From Aromatoleum aromaticum EbN1 (GTDB lineage Bacteria; Pseudomonadota; Gammaproteobacteria; Burkholderiales; Rhodocyclaceae): a stretch of 64,000 bases of DNA. This document shows positions 52,760 to 64,000 of this stretch, in pieces; the stretch's first letter is position 1, and the number at the start of each line of letters is the position of its first letter. The stretch spans positions 1,736,001 through 1,800,000 of the forward strand of contig NC_006513.1 of the NCBI RefSeq assembly GCF_000025965.1, read 5' to 3'. The notes below the pieces were generated by a model, which saw nothing but the letters and a program-made list of their open reading frames with translations, made no database searches and was not told the DNA's origin. The position numbers and the translations under genes were made by a program.

Positions 52760-53671
52760 ATGCGACGCAGGATACCCAGTACGACGGCGCTGCTGGCTTT
52801 CGAGCTCGCCGCGCGGCATGAAAGCTTCACCCGCGCGGCCGAGGAGCTGTCGCTGACGCAGAGCGCGATCTGCCGCCAGATCGCCGGGCTCGAGGAGTTT
52901 CTCGGCCTGCGCCTGTTTCGGCGCACGAAGCGCGGCGTGACGCTGACCGAAGCCGGGCTGTCGTACAGCCGGCAGATCACGGCGCGGCTCGATGCGGTCG
53001 AGCGCGACACGCTGTCGGTGATGGCGCACCACGGCCGCGGCGCGACGATCGAGCTCGCGGTCGTGCCGACGTTCGCGACGCGCTGGCTGTTGCCGCGCCT
53101 TGGCGACTTCCTCGCCGGCCATCCCGGCGTCACGGTGAATCTGACGAACCGCAGCCGTCCGTTCCTGTTCGCCGAAACCGAGCTCGACGCGGCGCTGTAT
53201 TTCGGCGACGCCGGCTGGCCCGGCACCGAAGGACATTTCCTGATGCGCGAGAACCCGGTGCCGGTCTGCAGCCCGCGCCTGCTCGCCGGCAGAGCCGGCC
53301 TCGCGCCCGACGAGATCGCCGCGTTGCCGCTGTTGCAGCAGACGACGCGCCCGTACGCGTGGCGGCTGTGGTTCGAGTCGCTCGGCATGCGCGTCGCGCA
53401 CGACCTGACCGGCGCGCGCCACGAACTTTTCACGATGCTCGCGCAGGCTGCGATGTACGACATGGGGGTCGCGCTGATCCCGCCGTTCCTGATCCAGGAA
53501 GAACTCGACAGCGGCCGCCTCGTGATCCCGTTCCGCCACGGCTACCTCAGCGACAAGGCGTACTACCTGATCATTCCCGAGCGCAAGGCCGAAACCACTG
53601 CGCTCGCGGCGTTCCGCGACTGGCTGCTGGAAGCGGCGGCCGAATACCGCGTCGAGGCGGGGCTGGAGTGA
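52760..53671 (+). CDS. LysR-type regulator, probable gcdH regulator
   Basis: A 303-residue LysR-family regulator. The helix-turn-helix is at about residues 6-60 (ALLAFELAARHESFTRAAEEL, SLTQSAICRQIAGLE). The effector domain resembles the GcvA group (WLLPRLGDFLAGHPGVTV, then YDMGVALIPPFL). AGGAGG lies seven bases before the ATG at 52760, which fixes the start. It is divergent from gcdH, the position of GcdR-type regulators, so control by glutarate or glutaryl-CoA is likely. Confidence 0.88.
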   Translation: MRRRIPSTTALLAFELAARHESFTRAAEELSLTQSAICRQIAGLEEFLGLRLFRRTKRGVTLTEAGLSYSRQITARLDAVERDTLSVMAHHGRGATIELAVVPTFATRWLLPRLGDFLAGHPGVTVNLTNRSRPFLFAETELDAALYFGDAGWPGTEGHFLMRENPVPVCSPRLLAGRAGLAPDEIAALPLLQQTTRPYAWRLWFESLGMRVAHDLTGARHELFTMLAQAAMYDMGVALIPPFLIQEELDSGRLVIPFRHGYLSDKAYYLIIPERKAETTALAAFRDWLLEAAAEYRVEAGLE

Positions 53672-53732
53672 ACTGCGCATGCGGCGGCCGAAGCGCCCCC
53701 GGCCGCCTGCGCCGCGGCGACTGCGAGGAAGC

Positions 53733-55193
53733 CTACTGCACGCCGCCCATGCACAGATACTTGATCTCGAGGTAATCCTCGATGCCGTATTTCGAACCTT
53801 CGCGGCCGAGTCCGGAGGATTTCATGCCGCCGAACGGCGCCACTTCAGTCGAGATGATGCCGGTGTTGATGCCGACGATGCCGTATTCGAGCGCGCCGGA
53901 CACGCGCCACACGCGGTTCATTCCAACCGAATAGAAATAGGCGGCGAGGCCGAACTCGGTATCGTTCGCCATGCGGATCGCCTCGGCCTCGTCCTTGAAG
54001 CGGAACAGCGGCGCGACCGGGCCGAACGTCTCCTCGCGCGCGACTTTCATCTGCGGCGTGACGTCGGCGAGGATCGTCGGCTCGAAGAAAGTGCGGCCCA
54101 GTGCGTGGCGCCCTCCGCCGGTGACGACGCGAGCGCCTTTCGCCAGCGCGTCGGCGATGTGCTCCTCGACTTTCTCGACCGCCCGCATGTCGATCAGCGG
54201 TCCCTGCGTGACGCCTTCATCGACGCCGTTGCCTACTTTCAGCTTAGCGACCGCGGCGGTGAGCTTTTCGGCGAAGGCGTCATACACGCTGTCCTGCACC
54301 AGCAGCCGGTTCGCGCACACGCAAGTCTGGCCGGTGTTGCGGTATTTCGACGCCAGTGCGCCGTCGACGGCGGCGTCGAGGTCTGCGTCGTCGAAGACGA
54401 TGAACGGCGCGTTGCCGCCGAGCTCGAGCGAGAGCTTCTTGATCGTCGGGGCGCATTGCGCGGCGAGCTTGATGCCGACTTCGGTCGATCCGGTGAAAGT
54501 GAGCTTGCGCACGATCGGGTTGGCGGTGAGCTCGCCGCCGATCTCGGTCGCGGAGCCGGTCAGCACGCTGAACACGCCCGCCGGCACGCCGGCGCGTTCG
54601 GCGAGGACGGCGAGCGCGAGCGCCGAATAGGGCGTCTGCGTGGCCGGCTTCAGGACCATCGTGCAGCCCGCGGCGAGCGCCGGACCCGCTTTGCGCGTGA
54701 TCATCGCGAGCGGAAAATTCCACGGCGTGATCGCAGCGCACACGCCGACCGGCTCCTTCGTCACGACGATGCGCTTGTCGGGCTGGTGGCCGGGGATCAC
54801 GTCGCCGTATATGCGCTTGGCCTCTTCGGCGAACCATTCGACGAACGAGGCGGCGTACAGGACTTCGCCGCGCGCCTCACCGAGCGGCTTGCCCTGTTCG
54901 GACGTCATCAGCAGCGCGAGATCTTCCTGGTGTTCGACGATCAGGTCGAACCACTTGCGCAGCACGCGCGCCCGGGCGCCAGCGGTCAGCGCGCGCCACG
55001 CCGGCCACGCGCGACTGGCGGCATCGATCGCGCGGCGCGTCTCCGCGGCGCCCATCTTCGGGATTGTGCCGAGCTGCTCACCGGTGGCCGGGTTGTGGAT
55101 CGCGATCGTCGCGCCGCTGTCGGCATCGGCCCACGTGCCGCCGACGAGGCAGCGGCTGCGGAAGAGGTCGGGGTCATTTAACGCGAGAGTCAT
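53733..55193 (-). CDS. NAD(P)-dependent aldehyde dehydrogenase, succinate-semialdehyde type
   Basis: A 486-residue aldehyde dehydrogenase of the GabD/glutarate-semialdehyde group. The cofactor region is ITPWNFPLAMITRK and the general-base glutamate is in LELGGNAPFIVFDDADLD. The nucleophile cysteine is in NTGQTCVCANR. The C-terminus (FGGMKSSGLGREGSKYGIEDYLEIKY) is typical. It acts either on succinate semialdehyde or, given the neighbouring glutarate genes, glutarate semialdehyde. The start at 55193 follows AAGGAG. It converges with the LysR gene. Confidence 0.88.
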   Translation of the reverse strand: MTLALNDPDLFRSRCLVGGTWADADSGATIAIHNPATGEQLGTIPKMGAAETRRAIDAASRAWPAWRALTAGARARVLRKWFDLIVEHQEDLALLMTSEQGKPLGEARGEVLYAASFVEWFAEEAKRIYGDVIPGHQPDKRIVVTKEPVGVCAAITPWNFPLAMITRKAGPALAAGCTMVLKPATQTPYSALALAVLAERAGVPAGVFSVLTGSATEIGGELTANPIVRKLTFTGSTEVGIKLAAQCAPTIKKLSLELGGNAPFIVFDDADLDAAVDGALASKYRNTGQTCVCANRLLVQDSVYDAFAEKLTAAVAKLKVGNGVDEGVTQGPLIDMRAVEKVEEHIADALAKGARVVTGGGRHALGRTFFEPTILADVTPQMKVAREETFGPVAPLFRFKDEAEAIRMANDTEFGLAAYFYSVGMNRVWRVSGALEYGIVGINTGIISTEVAPFGGMKSSGLGREGSKYGIEDYLEIKYLCMGGVQ

Positions 55194-55372
55194 GGAAAGG
55201 CTCCTTGGTCGGGTTGGTGCCGCACGAATCCGGTGTCGAGACTGCCCGCGTGGTAGAGGTCGAACGTCCGTTTCACGCGCATCTTCAGCACGTCGAGCAT
55301 CTCGAACCACTTGTGCGCATCCCTAGGCGGGGTCGCGCAGGTTGTCAAAATGCGCGCCAGGCAGCGTAGCAT
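55190..55372 (-). pseudogene. Coding-like small ORF or gene remnant upstream of the aldehyde dehydrogenase
   Basis: A 60-codon frame whose last 45 codons have strongly GC-rich third positions (DAHKWFEMLDVLKMRV, then TFDLYHAGSLDTGFVRH). Its stop overlaps the aldehyde dehydrogenase start as ATGA. The 5' part looks less coding and there is no good ribosome site. This could be the 3' remnant of a larger gene or a short real gene. I do not recognise a family. Confidence 0.3.
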
Positions 55373-55501
55373 TTTCGTCCGGGCCCGGCTGCAGATGAAG
55401 AGATCTTCAGCTTGTTCCGCGCCCGAGACCCGACCATTCCAGGGATGCCGACGACTTTGCCGGGACGACGCTGAGCGCAATTTTTCGCGACCTGGTTAGA
55501 T

Positions 55502-55549
55502 ATCTTGTATAAGATGCATGACTTGACGCTGCCTATGTCGCAAGATGCA
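55502..55549. promoter_or_regulatory. Operator-like inverted and direct repeats upstream of atpI
   Basis: ATCTT-GTAT-AAGAT is a perfect palindrome at 55502-55515. AAGATGCA occurs at 55511-55518 and again at 55542-55549, a 31-bp interval or about three helical turns. The segment is AT-rich. The palindrome resembles GntR-family sites. It lies between the aldehyde dehydrogenase (minus) and the ATP synthase operon (plus), so either could be the target. Confidence 0.4.
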
Positions 55550-55557
55550 ATATCGGT

Positions 55558-55586
55558 TTGACTTCGTAGCGGTTAGCCCCTAGTAT
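55558..55586 (+). promoter_or_regulatory. Sigma-70 promoter of the ATP synthase operon
   Basis: TTGACT (55558-55563), a 17-bp spacer and TAGTAT (55581-55586) form the best promoter match in the window. Transcription would start near 55593 and leave a leader of about 48 bases before atpI. Confidence 0.65.
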
Positions 55587-55640
55587 TGCCGGAATTTTTG
55601 AAGCGGTCTGCGCACGCTGCGCATCGCCTCGGCGGATCCC

Positions 55641-55982
55641 ATGTTCAAAATGGTTTTCCTGCAGCTTGGCGCGACGATCGCAGCTACGGCCATTGCGGCC
55701 GTTTTTTTCGGCCTGCGCGGCGGAATTTCCGCAGCCCTCGGAGGGCTTTCCTGCGTCTTGCCGAATGCGGTTTTCGCGCTCCGGCTGCACCTGGCCGCGA
55801 AGCGACAGGGCGGAGCGAATGTGATCGTTTTCTTTATCGGCGAGTTCCTCAAGATCGCGTCGATCGTGGGATTGTTGGTGCTGGTTGGGCAGTTTTATGA
55901 AGGCGTCCATTGGGGCGGCATCTTCATCGGCCTGATCCTGGCACTCAAGGCGAATTTATTTGCATTTTTGGTGAAGACCTGA
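55641..55982 (+). CDS. atpI: ATP synthase protein I
   Basis: A 113-residue protein with four hydrophobic helices (about 5-22, 27-47, 60-82 and 88-110). It includes GGLSCVLPNAVFALRL, typical of AtpI, which helps assemble the c-ring. It is the first gene of the ATP synthase operon and ends two bases before atpB. The ribosome site is weak. Confidence 0.88.
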   Translation: MFKMVFLQLGATIAATAIAAVFFGLRGGISAALGGLSCVLPNAVFALRLHLAAKRQGGANVIVFFIGEFLKIASIVGLLVLVGQFYEGVHWGGIFIGLILALKANLFAFLVKT

Positions 55983-55984
55983 CC

Positions 55985-57123
<1,139 letters not shown>

Positions 57124-57181
57124 TCGGTTCGCTTATTTCGCCTCTTTCGGCCTCTCCGACCACAACCGAGGGACAAGAACA

Positions 57182-57655
57182 GTGAATTTGAACGCAACCC
57201 TGATCGCTCAGCTCGTTGTGTTCTTCATTCTGGCGTGGGTCACGATGAAGTTCGTGTGGCCCCCCATCGTGAAGGCGCTCGACGAGCGCGCGAAGAAGAT
57301 CGCAGACGGGCTGGCAGCTGCGGACAAGGCCAAGGCCGACCTCTCGCTCGCCGAGAAGAAGGTCGTCGATGAACTGCGCAAGGCTCGCGAATCCGCGGGC
57401 GATGTGCGTGCCTCCGCCGAAAAGCAGGCGGCGAAGTTCCTCGACGACGCCCGTGCCGAAGCTGCCCGCATCATCGCCCAGGCCCGCGAAGCCGCCGAAG
57501 CCGAAGCCGGCACGGCCGCTCAGCGTGCCAAGGAAGCGCTGCGCGACCAGGTCGCCCATCTGGCTGTCGCCGGCGCCGAGAAGATCCTGCGTCGCGAAAT
57601 CAACGCCCAGGTGCATGCCGACCTGCTCGCCAACCTGAAAACGGAACTGCAATAA
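57182..57655 (+). CDS. atpF: ATP synthase Fo subunit b
   Basis: A 157-residue stator protein. One N-terminal membrane helix (about 4-24, [20 protein letters not shown]) is followed by a long Ala/Glu/Lys-rich coiled coil that reaches F1. The start is GTG at 57182, which gives the standard [10 protein letters not shown] opening. It lies between atpE and atpH. Confidence 0.95.
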   Translation: MNLNATLIAQLVVFFILAWVTMKFVWPPIVKALDERAKKIADGLAAADKAKADLSLAEKKVVDELRKARESAGDVRASAEKQAAKFLDDARAEAARIIAQAREAAEAEAGTAAQRAKEALRDQVAHLAVAGAEKILRREINAQVHADLLANLKTELQ

Positions 57656-57658
57656 GCC

Positions 57659-58195
57659 ATGGCCGAGAACGTCACCATCGCGCGCCCCTATGCGGATGCC
57701 GCCTTCGAGCTGGCCCGCGGGGCAGGTGCGCTGGGGCCTTGGTCGGAAGCACTCGATCGTCTCGCCGCCGCTGCCGCGGATGCGTCGATGAAAGCCTGCA
57801 TCAGCAATCCCAAGCTGTCCGCCGACCAGCTGTATCAGCTGTTCATCGACGTTGCGGGGCAAGGCTTCACTCCCGAGCTGCAGAATTTCGTTCGTGTCCT
57901 CGTCGACAACGAGCGCCTGCAGATGCTTCCGGAGATCCGTGACCTGTTCGTTGAACTCAAGAACGAACACGAAGGCGTCCAGGAGGCGGAAATCGCCTCC
58001 GCGTTCCCGCTCGACGATGCCACGCTGGCGAACCTGAAAGCCGATCTTGAAACGCGTTTCAAGACCAGGCTGAACACCAAGGTCAGCCTCGACCCCGAAC
58101 TCATCGGCGGGGTCCGCATCGCGATCGGCGACGAAGTGATCGACGCCTCGGTCCGCGGCAAGCTCGCGAACATGGCCGCTGCGCTAAAGAACTAG
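57659..58195 (+). CDS. atpH: ATP synthase F1 subunit delta
   Basis: A 178-residue soluble protein that links the b-subunit stalk to the top of F1. The N-terminus [14 protein letters not shown] and the C-terminal [23 protein letters not shown] are family hallmarks. It starts three bases after atpF and ends ten bases before atpA. Confidence 0.95.
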   Translation: MAENVTIARPYADAAFELARGAGALGPWSEALDRLAAAAADASMKACISNPKLSADQLYQLFIDVAGQGFTPELQNFVRVLVDNERLQMLPEIRDLFVELKNEHEGVQEAEIASAFPLDDATLANLKADLETRFKTRLNTKVSLDPELIGGVRIAIGDEVIDASVRGKLANMAAALKN

Positions 58196-58205
58196 GAGCA
58201 TATAC

Positions 58206-59744
58206 ATGCAACTCAACCCCTCTGAAATCAGTGATCTGATTAAGAGCCGGATCCAGAACCTGCAGCTCGCAGCCACGTCGCGCAACGAAGGCACTGTCGT
58301 GTCGGTTACCGACGGCATCACGCGCGTTCACGGTCTCGCCGACGTCATGCAGGGCGAAATGCTGGAGTTCCCCGGCAATACCTTCGGCCTCGCGCTGAAC
58401 CTCGAGCGCGACTCGGTCGGTGCAGTGGTCCTGGGTGAATACGAACACATCACCGAAGGCGACCCGGTCAAGGCGACCGGCCGCATTCTCGAAGTGCCGG
58501 TCGGCCCCGAGCTGATCGGCCGCGTCGTAAACGCCTTGGGCCAGCCGATCGACGGCAAGGGCCCGATCAACGCCAAGCTGACCGACAAGATCGAAAAAGT
58601 CGCGCCGGGCGTGATCTGGCGCCAGTCGGTGTCGCAGCCGGTGCAGACCGGCCTGAAGTCGGTCGATGCGATGGTGCCGATCGGCCGTGGCCAGCGCGAG
58701 CTGATCATCGGCGATCGCCAGACCGGCAAGACGGCTGTCGCGGTCGATGCGATCATCAACCAGAAAGGCCAGGACATGTTCTGCGTCTACGTCGCGATCG
58801 GCCAGAAGGCCTCGACGATCGCGAACGTGGTGCGCAAGCTCGAAGAGCACGGCGCGATGGAATATACCATCGTCGTCGCTGCGACCGCTTCCGAATCGGC
58901 CGCGATGCAGTTCATCGCGCCGTACTCGGGCTGCACGATGGGCGAGTACTTCCGCGACCGCGGCCAGGACGCGCTGATCATTTATGACGATCTGACCAAG
59001 CAGGCGTGGGCCTACCGCCAGATCTCGCTGCTGTTGCGCCGCCCGCCGGGCCGCGAAGCCTATCCCGGCGACGTGTTCTATCTGCACTCGCGCCTGCTCG
59101 AGCGTGCGTCGCGCGTGTCCGCCGATCACGTCGAGAAGTTCACGAACGGCGAAGTCAAGGGCAAGACCGGTTCGCTGACCGCGCTGCCGATCATCGAGAC
59201 GCAAGCCGGCGACGTGTCCGCGTTCGTGCCGACGAACGTGATCTCGATTACCGACGGCCAGATCTTCCTCGACACCGACCTCTTCAACGCCGGTATCCGT
59301 CCCGCGATCAACGCCGGTATCTCGGTGTCCCGCGTGGGTGGCGCCGCGCAGACCAAAGTCATCAAGAAGCTGTCCGGCGGCATTCGTACCGACCTCGCGC
59401 AGTATCGCGAACTCGCGGCGTTCGCGCAGTTCGCGTCCGACCTCGACGACGCCACGCGCAAGCAGCTCGAGCGCGGCCGCCGCGTCACAGAACTGATGAA
59501 GCAGCCGCAGTACGCGCCGCTGTCGGTCGCCGACATGGCGATCACGCTGTACGCGGTCAACAACGGCTATTTCGACGACGTCGAAGTGCCGCGCCTGCTG
59601 GCGTTCGAATCCGGGCTGCAGCAGTACGTCAAGGCCAAGAATCCGGCTCTCGTGACCAAGATCATGACTTCCAAGGAGCTCGACGCCGACGGCGAGAAGC
59701 AACTGGTCGCAGTGATCGACGAGTTCAAGAAGAGCTGGGCCTAA
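58206..59744 (+). CDS. atpA: ATP synthase F1 subunit alpha
   Basis: A 512-residue non-catalytic nucleotide-binding subunit. The P-loop is GDRQTGKTA near residue 170; the arginine finger region is [17 protein letters not shown]. The N-terminus [16 protein letters not shown] is canonical. AGGAG lies shortly before the ATG. Length and motifs are normal. Confidence 0.98.
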   Translation: MQLNPSEISDLIKSRIQNLQLAATSRNEGTVVSVTDGITRVHGLADVMQGEMLEFPGNTFGLALNLERDSVGAVVLGEYEHITEGDPVKATGRILEVPVGPELIGRVVNALGQPIDGKGPINAKLTDKIEKVAPGVIWRQSVSQPVQTGLKSVDAMVPIGRGQRELIIGDRQTGKTAVAVDAIINQKGQDMFCVYVAIGQKASTIANVVRKLEEHGAMEYTIVVAATASESAAMQFIAPYSGCTMGEYFRDRGQDALIIYDDLTKQAWAYRQISLLLRRPPGREAYPGDVFYLHSRLLERASRVSADHVEKFTNGEVKGKTGSLTALPIIETQAGDVSAFVPTNVISITDGQIFLDTDLFNAGIRPAINAGISVSRVGGAAQTKVIKKLSGGIRTDLAQYRELAAFAQFASDLDDATRKQLERGRRVTELMKQPQYAPLSVADMAITLYAVNNGYFDDVEVPRLLAFESGLQQYVKAKNPALVTKIMTSKELDADGEKQLVAVIDEFKKSWA

Positions 59745-59765
59745 GGCCGCGGACGGAGACGGAAT

Positions 59766-60635
59766 ATGGCTAGCGGTAAGGAAATCCGTACCAAGATCAA
59801 GAGCGTGCAAAACACGCGCAAGATCACCAAGGCGATGGAAATGGTAGCGGCATCCAAGATGCGCAAGGCGCAGGACCGGATGCGTGCCGCCCGTCCCTAT
59901 GCCGAGAAGATCCGCCGCCTCGCCGCGAACCTGTCCCAGGCCAATGTGACCGACTACAAGCACGCTTTCCTCGTCCAGAAGGACGAGGTGAAGCGCGTGG
60001 GTCTGATTCTGGTCACCACCGACAAGGGTCTTTGCGGCGGTCTCAACACCAACATCCAGCGTGTCGCGCTGAACGCGATGAAAGGGTGGGACGCTTCCGG
60101 CACAACCGAAATCCAGGCCTGCTGCATCGGCAACAAAGGCTTCGGTTTCATGCAGCGGATGGGGGCGAAAGTCGTGTCTCACGTCGTGCAGCTCGGCGAC
60201 ACGCCCCATCTCGAAAAGATGATCGGCCCGGTCAAGATCATGCTCGATGCGTTCCAGAACGGCGAGCTCGACGCGGTCTATGTGGCTTACACGCGTTTCA
60301 TCAACACGATGAAGCAGGAACCGGTGCTCGAGCAGCTGCTGCCGCTGACCGGTGAGAAGCTCGGCACGCCGGAAGGTTCGTGGGACTACCTGTACGAGCC
60401 CGACCCGCAGGTCGTCATCGACGAGATGCTGGTGCGCTACGTCGAGGCGCTGGTCTATCAGGCGGTCGCCGAGAACATGGCTTCGGAGCAGAGCGCGCGC
60501 ATGGTGGCGATGAAGGCCGCGTCCGACAACGCGAAGAATGTGATCGGGGAACTGCAGCTGGTCTACAACAAGACCCGCCAGGCAGCGATCACGAAAGAGC
60601 TGTCGGAGATCGTCAGCGGCGCCGCCGCGGTGTAA
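59766..60635 (+). CDS. atpG: ATP synthase F1 subunit gamma
   Basis: A 289-residue central rotor shaft. The N-terminal helix [32 protein letters not shown] is the most conserved region of the family, as is the C-terminal [14 protein letters not shown] with [20 protein letters not shown] lies in the middle. It sits between atpA and atpD as usual. Confidence 0.97.
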   Translation: MASGKEIRTKIKSVQNTRKITKAMEMVAASKMRKAQDRMRAARPYAEKIRRLAANLSQANVTDYKHAFLVQKDEVKRVGLILVTTDKGLCGGLNTNIQRVALNAMKGWDASGTTEIQACCIGNKGFGFMQRMGAKVVSHVVQLGDTPHLEKMIGPVKIMLDAFQNGELDAVYVAYTRFINTMKQEPVLEQLLPLTGEKLGTPEGSWDYLYEPDPQVVIDEMLVRYVEALVYQAVAENMASEQSARMVAMKAASDNAKNVIGELQLVYNKTRQAAITKELSEIVSGAAAV

Positions 60636-60646
60636 CGCATAACTGA

Positions 60647-62062
<1,416 letters not shown>

Positions 62063-62116
62063 TCGGGCCCGCCGCGCGGCAGACGACCGCCGCGCGGCCT
62101 TGAAAAGGACATCACT

Positions 62117-62542
62117 ATGGCTATGACGGTTCATGTAGACATCGTCAGCGCGGAAGAGCAGATCTTTTCCGGCCTGGCTGAATTCGTCGCGCTTCCGGGC
62201 GAAGCGGGTGAGCTTGGGATACTGCCCGGCCACATGCCGCTGATGACCCGGATCAAGCCGGGTGCAGTACGGGTGAAGCGTCCCGACCAGGCAGAGGAAG
62301 AACTCGTTTTCGTCGCCGGCGGCATTCTCGAAGTGCAGCCGGGACTGGTCACGGTGCTTGCGGACACGGCGATCCGGGGCAAGGATCTGGACGAGGCGAA
62401 AGCTCTCGAAGCCAAGCGCATCGCGGAAGAGGCGCTGAAAAACCAATCGACTGAAATCGATTACGCCAAGGCACAGGCGGAACTCGCCGAAGCGATCGCA
62501 CAGATCGCAGCGATCCAGAAGCTGCGCAAACGCGGCCACTGA
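62117..62542 (+). CDS. atpC: ATP synthase F1 subunit epsilon
   Basis: A 141-residue subunit with an N-terminal beta-sandwich ([36 protein letters not shown]) and a C-terminal helical hairpin that regulates ATPase activity. AAAAGGA precedes the start; a second ATG two codons later is possible. It is the last gene of the operon and is followed by a strong terminator. Confidence 0.96.
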   Translation: MAMTVHVDIVSAEEQIFSGLAEFVALPGEAGELGILPGHMPLMTRIKPGAVRVKRPDQAEEELVFVAGGILEVQPGLVTVLADTAIRGKDLDEAKALEAKRIAEEALKNQSTEIDYAKAQAELAEAIAQIAAIQKLRKRGH

Positions 62543-62561
62543 GCCGGACGGCGAGCGAAAG

Positions 62562-62594
62562 AAAAAGGGCAGCTCCGTCAGGACTGCCCTTTTT
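62562..62594 (+). terminator. Intrinsic terminator of the ATP synthase operon
   Basis: An 11-bp perfect stem, AAAAAGGGCAG / CTGCCCTTTTT, encloses an 11-base loop 20 bases after the atpC stop. The T-run lies at the 3' end on the plus strand, and the A-run makes it usable for ubiJ on the minus strand too. Confidence 0.9.
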
Positions 62595-62623
62595 GTTTGC
62601 GTGCTTTCCTGCCTGCGGCGAAA

Positions 62624-63268
62624 TTAGCGCTCGCTCGGTGGGACAGTCAGGGCGGAGGCACGCTGGTCACGGCGCGACGGGGACTGTCGGGAGGTGGAGA
62701 GCCGCTCGACGCGCTTGTCGAGGCGCGCGAGGTCGTCACGCAGGTTGCCCAGTTCCCCCCCATGCCCGTCGAGCGCTGCGCGCGTGACGAGGAGCGGCTG
62801 CTCTTCGGTGAGGTATTCCGCGAAGTTTCCGCCCAACGCCTGGCACGCCCTCAAACCTCCGTCCCTGAGGGCCTGCGCGCCGAGCACGACGCGACGGGCG
62901 AGGATGTCGCCAAGCACGCGCGACAGGTCTTCCTCGGCGTCCCAGCGCAAGTTGCGGAACACGAAGCCGAGCGCGTCGGCGAACTCGGCATTGCCGTCGA
63001 TGCGCACTTCGCTCATTGCCTTGCCCGGATCTCCGGCGAGGAGGCCGGGCAGCGCGCCGAGTGGAAGCGAAAGCGTGATCGAAGGAGCCGTCCCTGCGTC
63101 CGCGGCCGTGAGGAAACCGTCCGGCAGGACCGTGAACATGATATCGAAAGGGTCGGCATGCAGCAGCGCGTGCCGACCCGCATAGGGCGAAAGCCGTTCC
63201 CGGGCCCAAGGCGCCGGGCCGAGCAGGTGGTTGATGGCGGTGAGAAAACCGCGGCGTGCGACGGACAT
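62624..63268 (-). CDS. ubiJ: UbiJ, ubiquinone biosynthesis accessory factor (SCP2 domain)
   Basis: A 214-residue protein of the UbiJ type. The SCP2-like lipid-binding domain covers about residues 15-120 (LSPYAGRHALLHADPFDIMFTVLPDG, DGNAEFADALGFVFRNLRWD). The C-terminus is a charged helical segment with a coiled-coil look (GELGNLRDDLARLDKRVERL). With UbiK it organises the ubiquinone hydroxylation complex. It converges with the ATP synthase operon across the terminator. Confidence 0.88.
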   Translation of the reverse strand: MSVARRGFLTAINHLLGPAPWARERLSPYAGRHALLHADPFDIMFTVLPDGFLTAADAGTAPSITLSLPLGALPGLLAGDPGKAMSEVRIDGNAEFADALGFVFRNLRWDAEEDLSRVLGDILARRVVLGAQALRDGGLRACQALGGNFAEYLTEEQPLLVTRAALDGHGGELGNLRDDLARLDKRVERLSTSRQSPSRRDQRASALTVPPSER

Positions 63269-63278
63269 CGTTTTCTGC

Positions 63279-63302
63279 CGGACCCCGGCGATCCGGGGTC
63301 CG
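63279..63302. promoter_or_regulatory. 10-bp hairpin between the Tim44-like gene and ubiJ
   Basis: CGGACCCCGG-CGAT-CCGGGGTCCG is a perfect stem ending 10 bases before the ubiJ start, in a 48-bp gap. There is no T-run. It may modulate ubiJ expression or stabilise the upstream transcript. Confidence 0.4.
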
Positions 63303-63316
63303 CGGTAGAAGAGGGT

Positions 63317-64000
63317 TCAGGAAAGCTGCTGGATGCCCGCAACGACCCACCCGACGTTTCCGGTGCTGGGTTTGGTCAGATGCCACACTTCGTCGAACGC
63401 CGCCGGCGCTGCGCCTTCTTCTTCGCGCAGCAGGCCGGAGAAGCGGATGCTGACGACGTAGCGCTGCGCCTCTTCGACGACTTCGAGGACTTCGCCGTTC
63501 AGCTCCACGACATCGGTGCGCTGTGTTCCCGGGCCGCGCTCGGTCAGCTGCATGCGAATTTCAGCAAACATCTCGGGTGACGTGAATTCGCGGATGTCTT
63601 CGAGATTGCCGGCATCGTTGGCGGCCTGCAGGCGGATGAACTGGACTTTGGCCTGCCGCACGAACGCTTCGGCATCGAAGTTCGTCGGGATTTTGCCCGC
63701 CGGGGCCGGCGCCGCCGCGCTGCTGGCAGCGGGGAAGCTGGTCGGCGCAGAAGCAGGGAAATTTCCGCCGGCAGGAGCGCCGGCGTACTGCATCGCGCCC
63801 CCCGAGCGCGCTGCTGCATTGCGACGCGACAGCATGCGGAACAGCATCAGCGCGGCAAAGACCAGCAGCGCGATCATCAGCAACGAGCCCATTTCGGCGC
63901 CGAACCCCAGATGCGAGAAGAGCGCGGCCAAGCCGAGGCCGGCGGCCAGCCCGGCGAGCGGACCCATCCACGAGCGCTTCTGCGGCACGGCATTCGCGCC
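63317..64000 (-). CDS. Tim44-like domain protein, 5' end beyond the window
   Basis: At least 227 residues are visible; the frame stays open to the window edge, so the start is missing. The sequence has a membrane region (PLAGLAAGLGLAALFSHLG and SLLMIALLVFAALMLFRML) and a Pro/Ala linker. The Tim44-like domain covers the last 120 residues (FDAEAFVRQAKVQFIRLQAA ... FDEVWHLTKPSTGNVGWVVAGIQQL). The function in bacteria is unclear. The upstream residues GANAV precede VPQKRSWMG, so the GTG inside is not the true start. Confidence 0.88.
   Translation of the reverse strand, partial: GANAVPQKRSWMGPLAGLAAGLGLAALFSHLGFGAEMGSLLMIALLVFAALMLFRMLSRRNAAARSGGAMQYAGAPAGGNFPASAPTSFPAASSAAAPAPAGKIPTNFDAEAFVRQAKVQFIRLQAANDAGNLEDIREFTSPEMFAEIRMQLTERGPGTQRTDVVELNGEVLEVVEEAQRYVVSIRFSGLLREEEGAAPAAFDEVWHLTKPSTGNVGWVVAGIQQLS

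Overview
The window is high-GC chromosomal DNA with bacterial operon structure: many ATGA start/stop overlaps, Shine-Dalgarno sequences and no introns. The gene families point to a betaproteobacterium, most likely a respiratory Rhodocyclales member of the Azoarcus/Aromatoleum/Thauera type. Supporting evidence is the EarP plus EF-P(Arg32) pair, the def/fmt and LysM-dprA-smg-topB neighbourhood, an FDH3-type formate dehydrogenase, and a glutaryl-CoA dehydrogenase module. The genus is an inference. I found no rRNA, tRNA, insertion sequence, prophage or CRISPR array.

Left part (1-21 kb). An MFS transporter and thiol peroxidase tpx converge. They are followed by a LysM/FecR envelope protein that overlaps a CHASE2-PAS-GGDEF-EAL c-di-GMP enzyme. 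Next comes a formate dehydrogenase locus. On the minus strand it reads DUF3305, DUF3306, a multi-cluster ferredoxin, a TorD-like chaperone, a small Tat protein, the molybdopterin subunit, the Fe-S subunit, a small lipoprotein and the cytochrome b subunit. Divergent from it are fdhD, mobA and an HTH/periplasmic-binding-protein-like regulator. mobB and an orphan NtrC-type regulator follow. Together these genes cover synthesis, cofactor supply, export and probably control of a periplasm-facing, quinone-reducing formate dehydrogenase.

Middle part (20-43 kb). This part is mostly housekeeping and stress functions: htpX, fmt, def, a LysM protein, dprA, smg, topB, a rubredoxin-reductase-like flavoprotein, oxyR, a DegP/MucD protease, a double-length UvrA, a small conserved-looking ORF, efp with its arginine rhamnosyltransferase earP, rsuA, a DUF1857 protein and rdgC. 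Between earP and rsuA lies a 0.4 kb non-coding stretch with DnaA-box matches next to an 80 % AT segment.

Right part (43-64 kb). Four overlapping minus-strand genes form a signalling chain: a binding-protein-like lipoprotein, a hybrid-style membrane histidine kinase, a single-domain response regulator, and a REC-REC-PAS-GAF-PAS-GGDEF-EAL protein. They are followed by glutarate CoA-transferase, gcdH and a divergent LysR regulator (glutarate/glutaryl-CoA catabolism), then a succinate-semialdehyde-type dehydrogenase. A 447-bp regulatory gap precedes the complete F1Fo ATP synthase operon atpIBEFHAGDC, which ends in a strong terminator. ubiJ and a Tim44-like gene, cut by the window edge, close the window.
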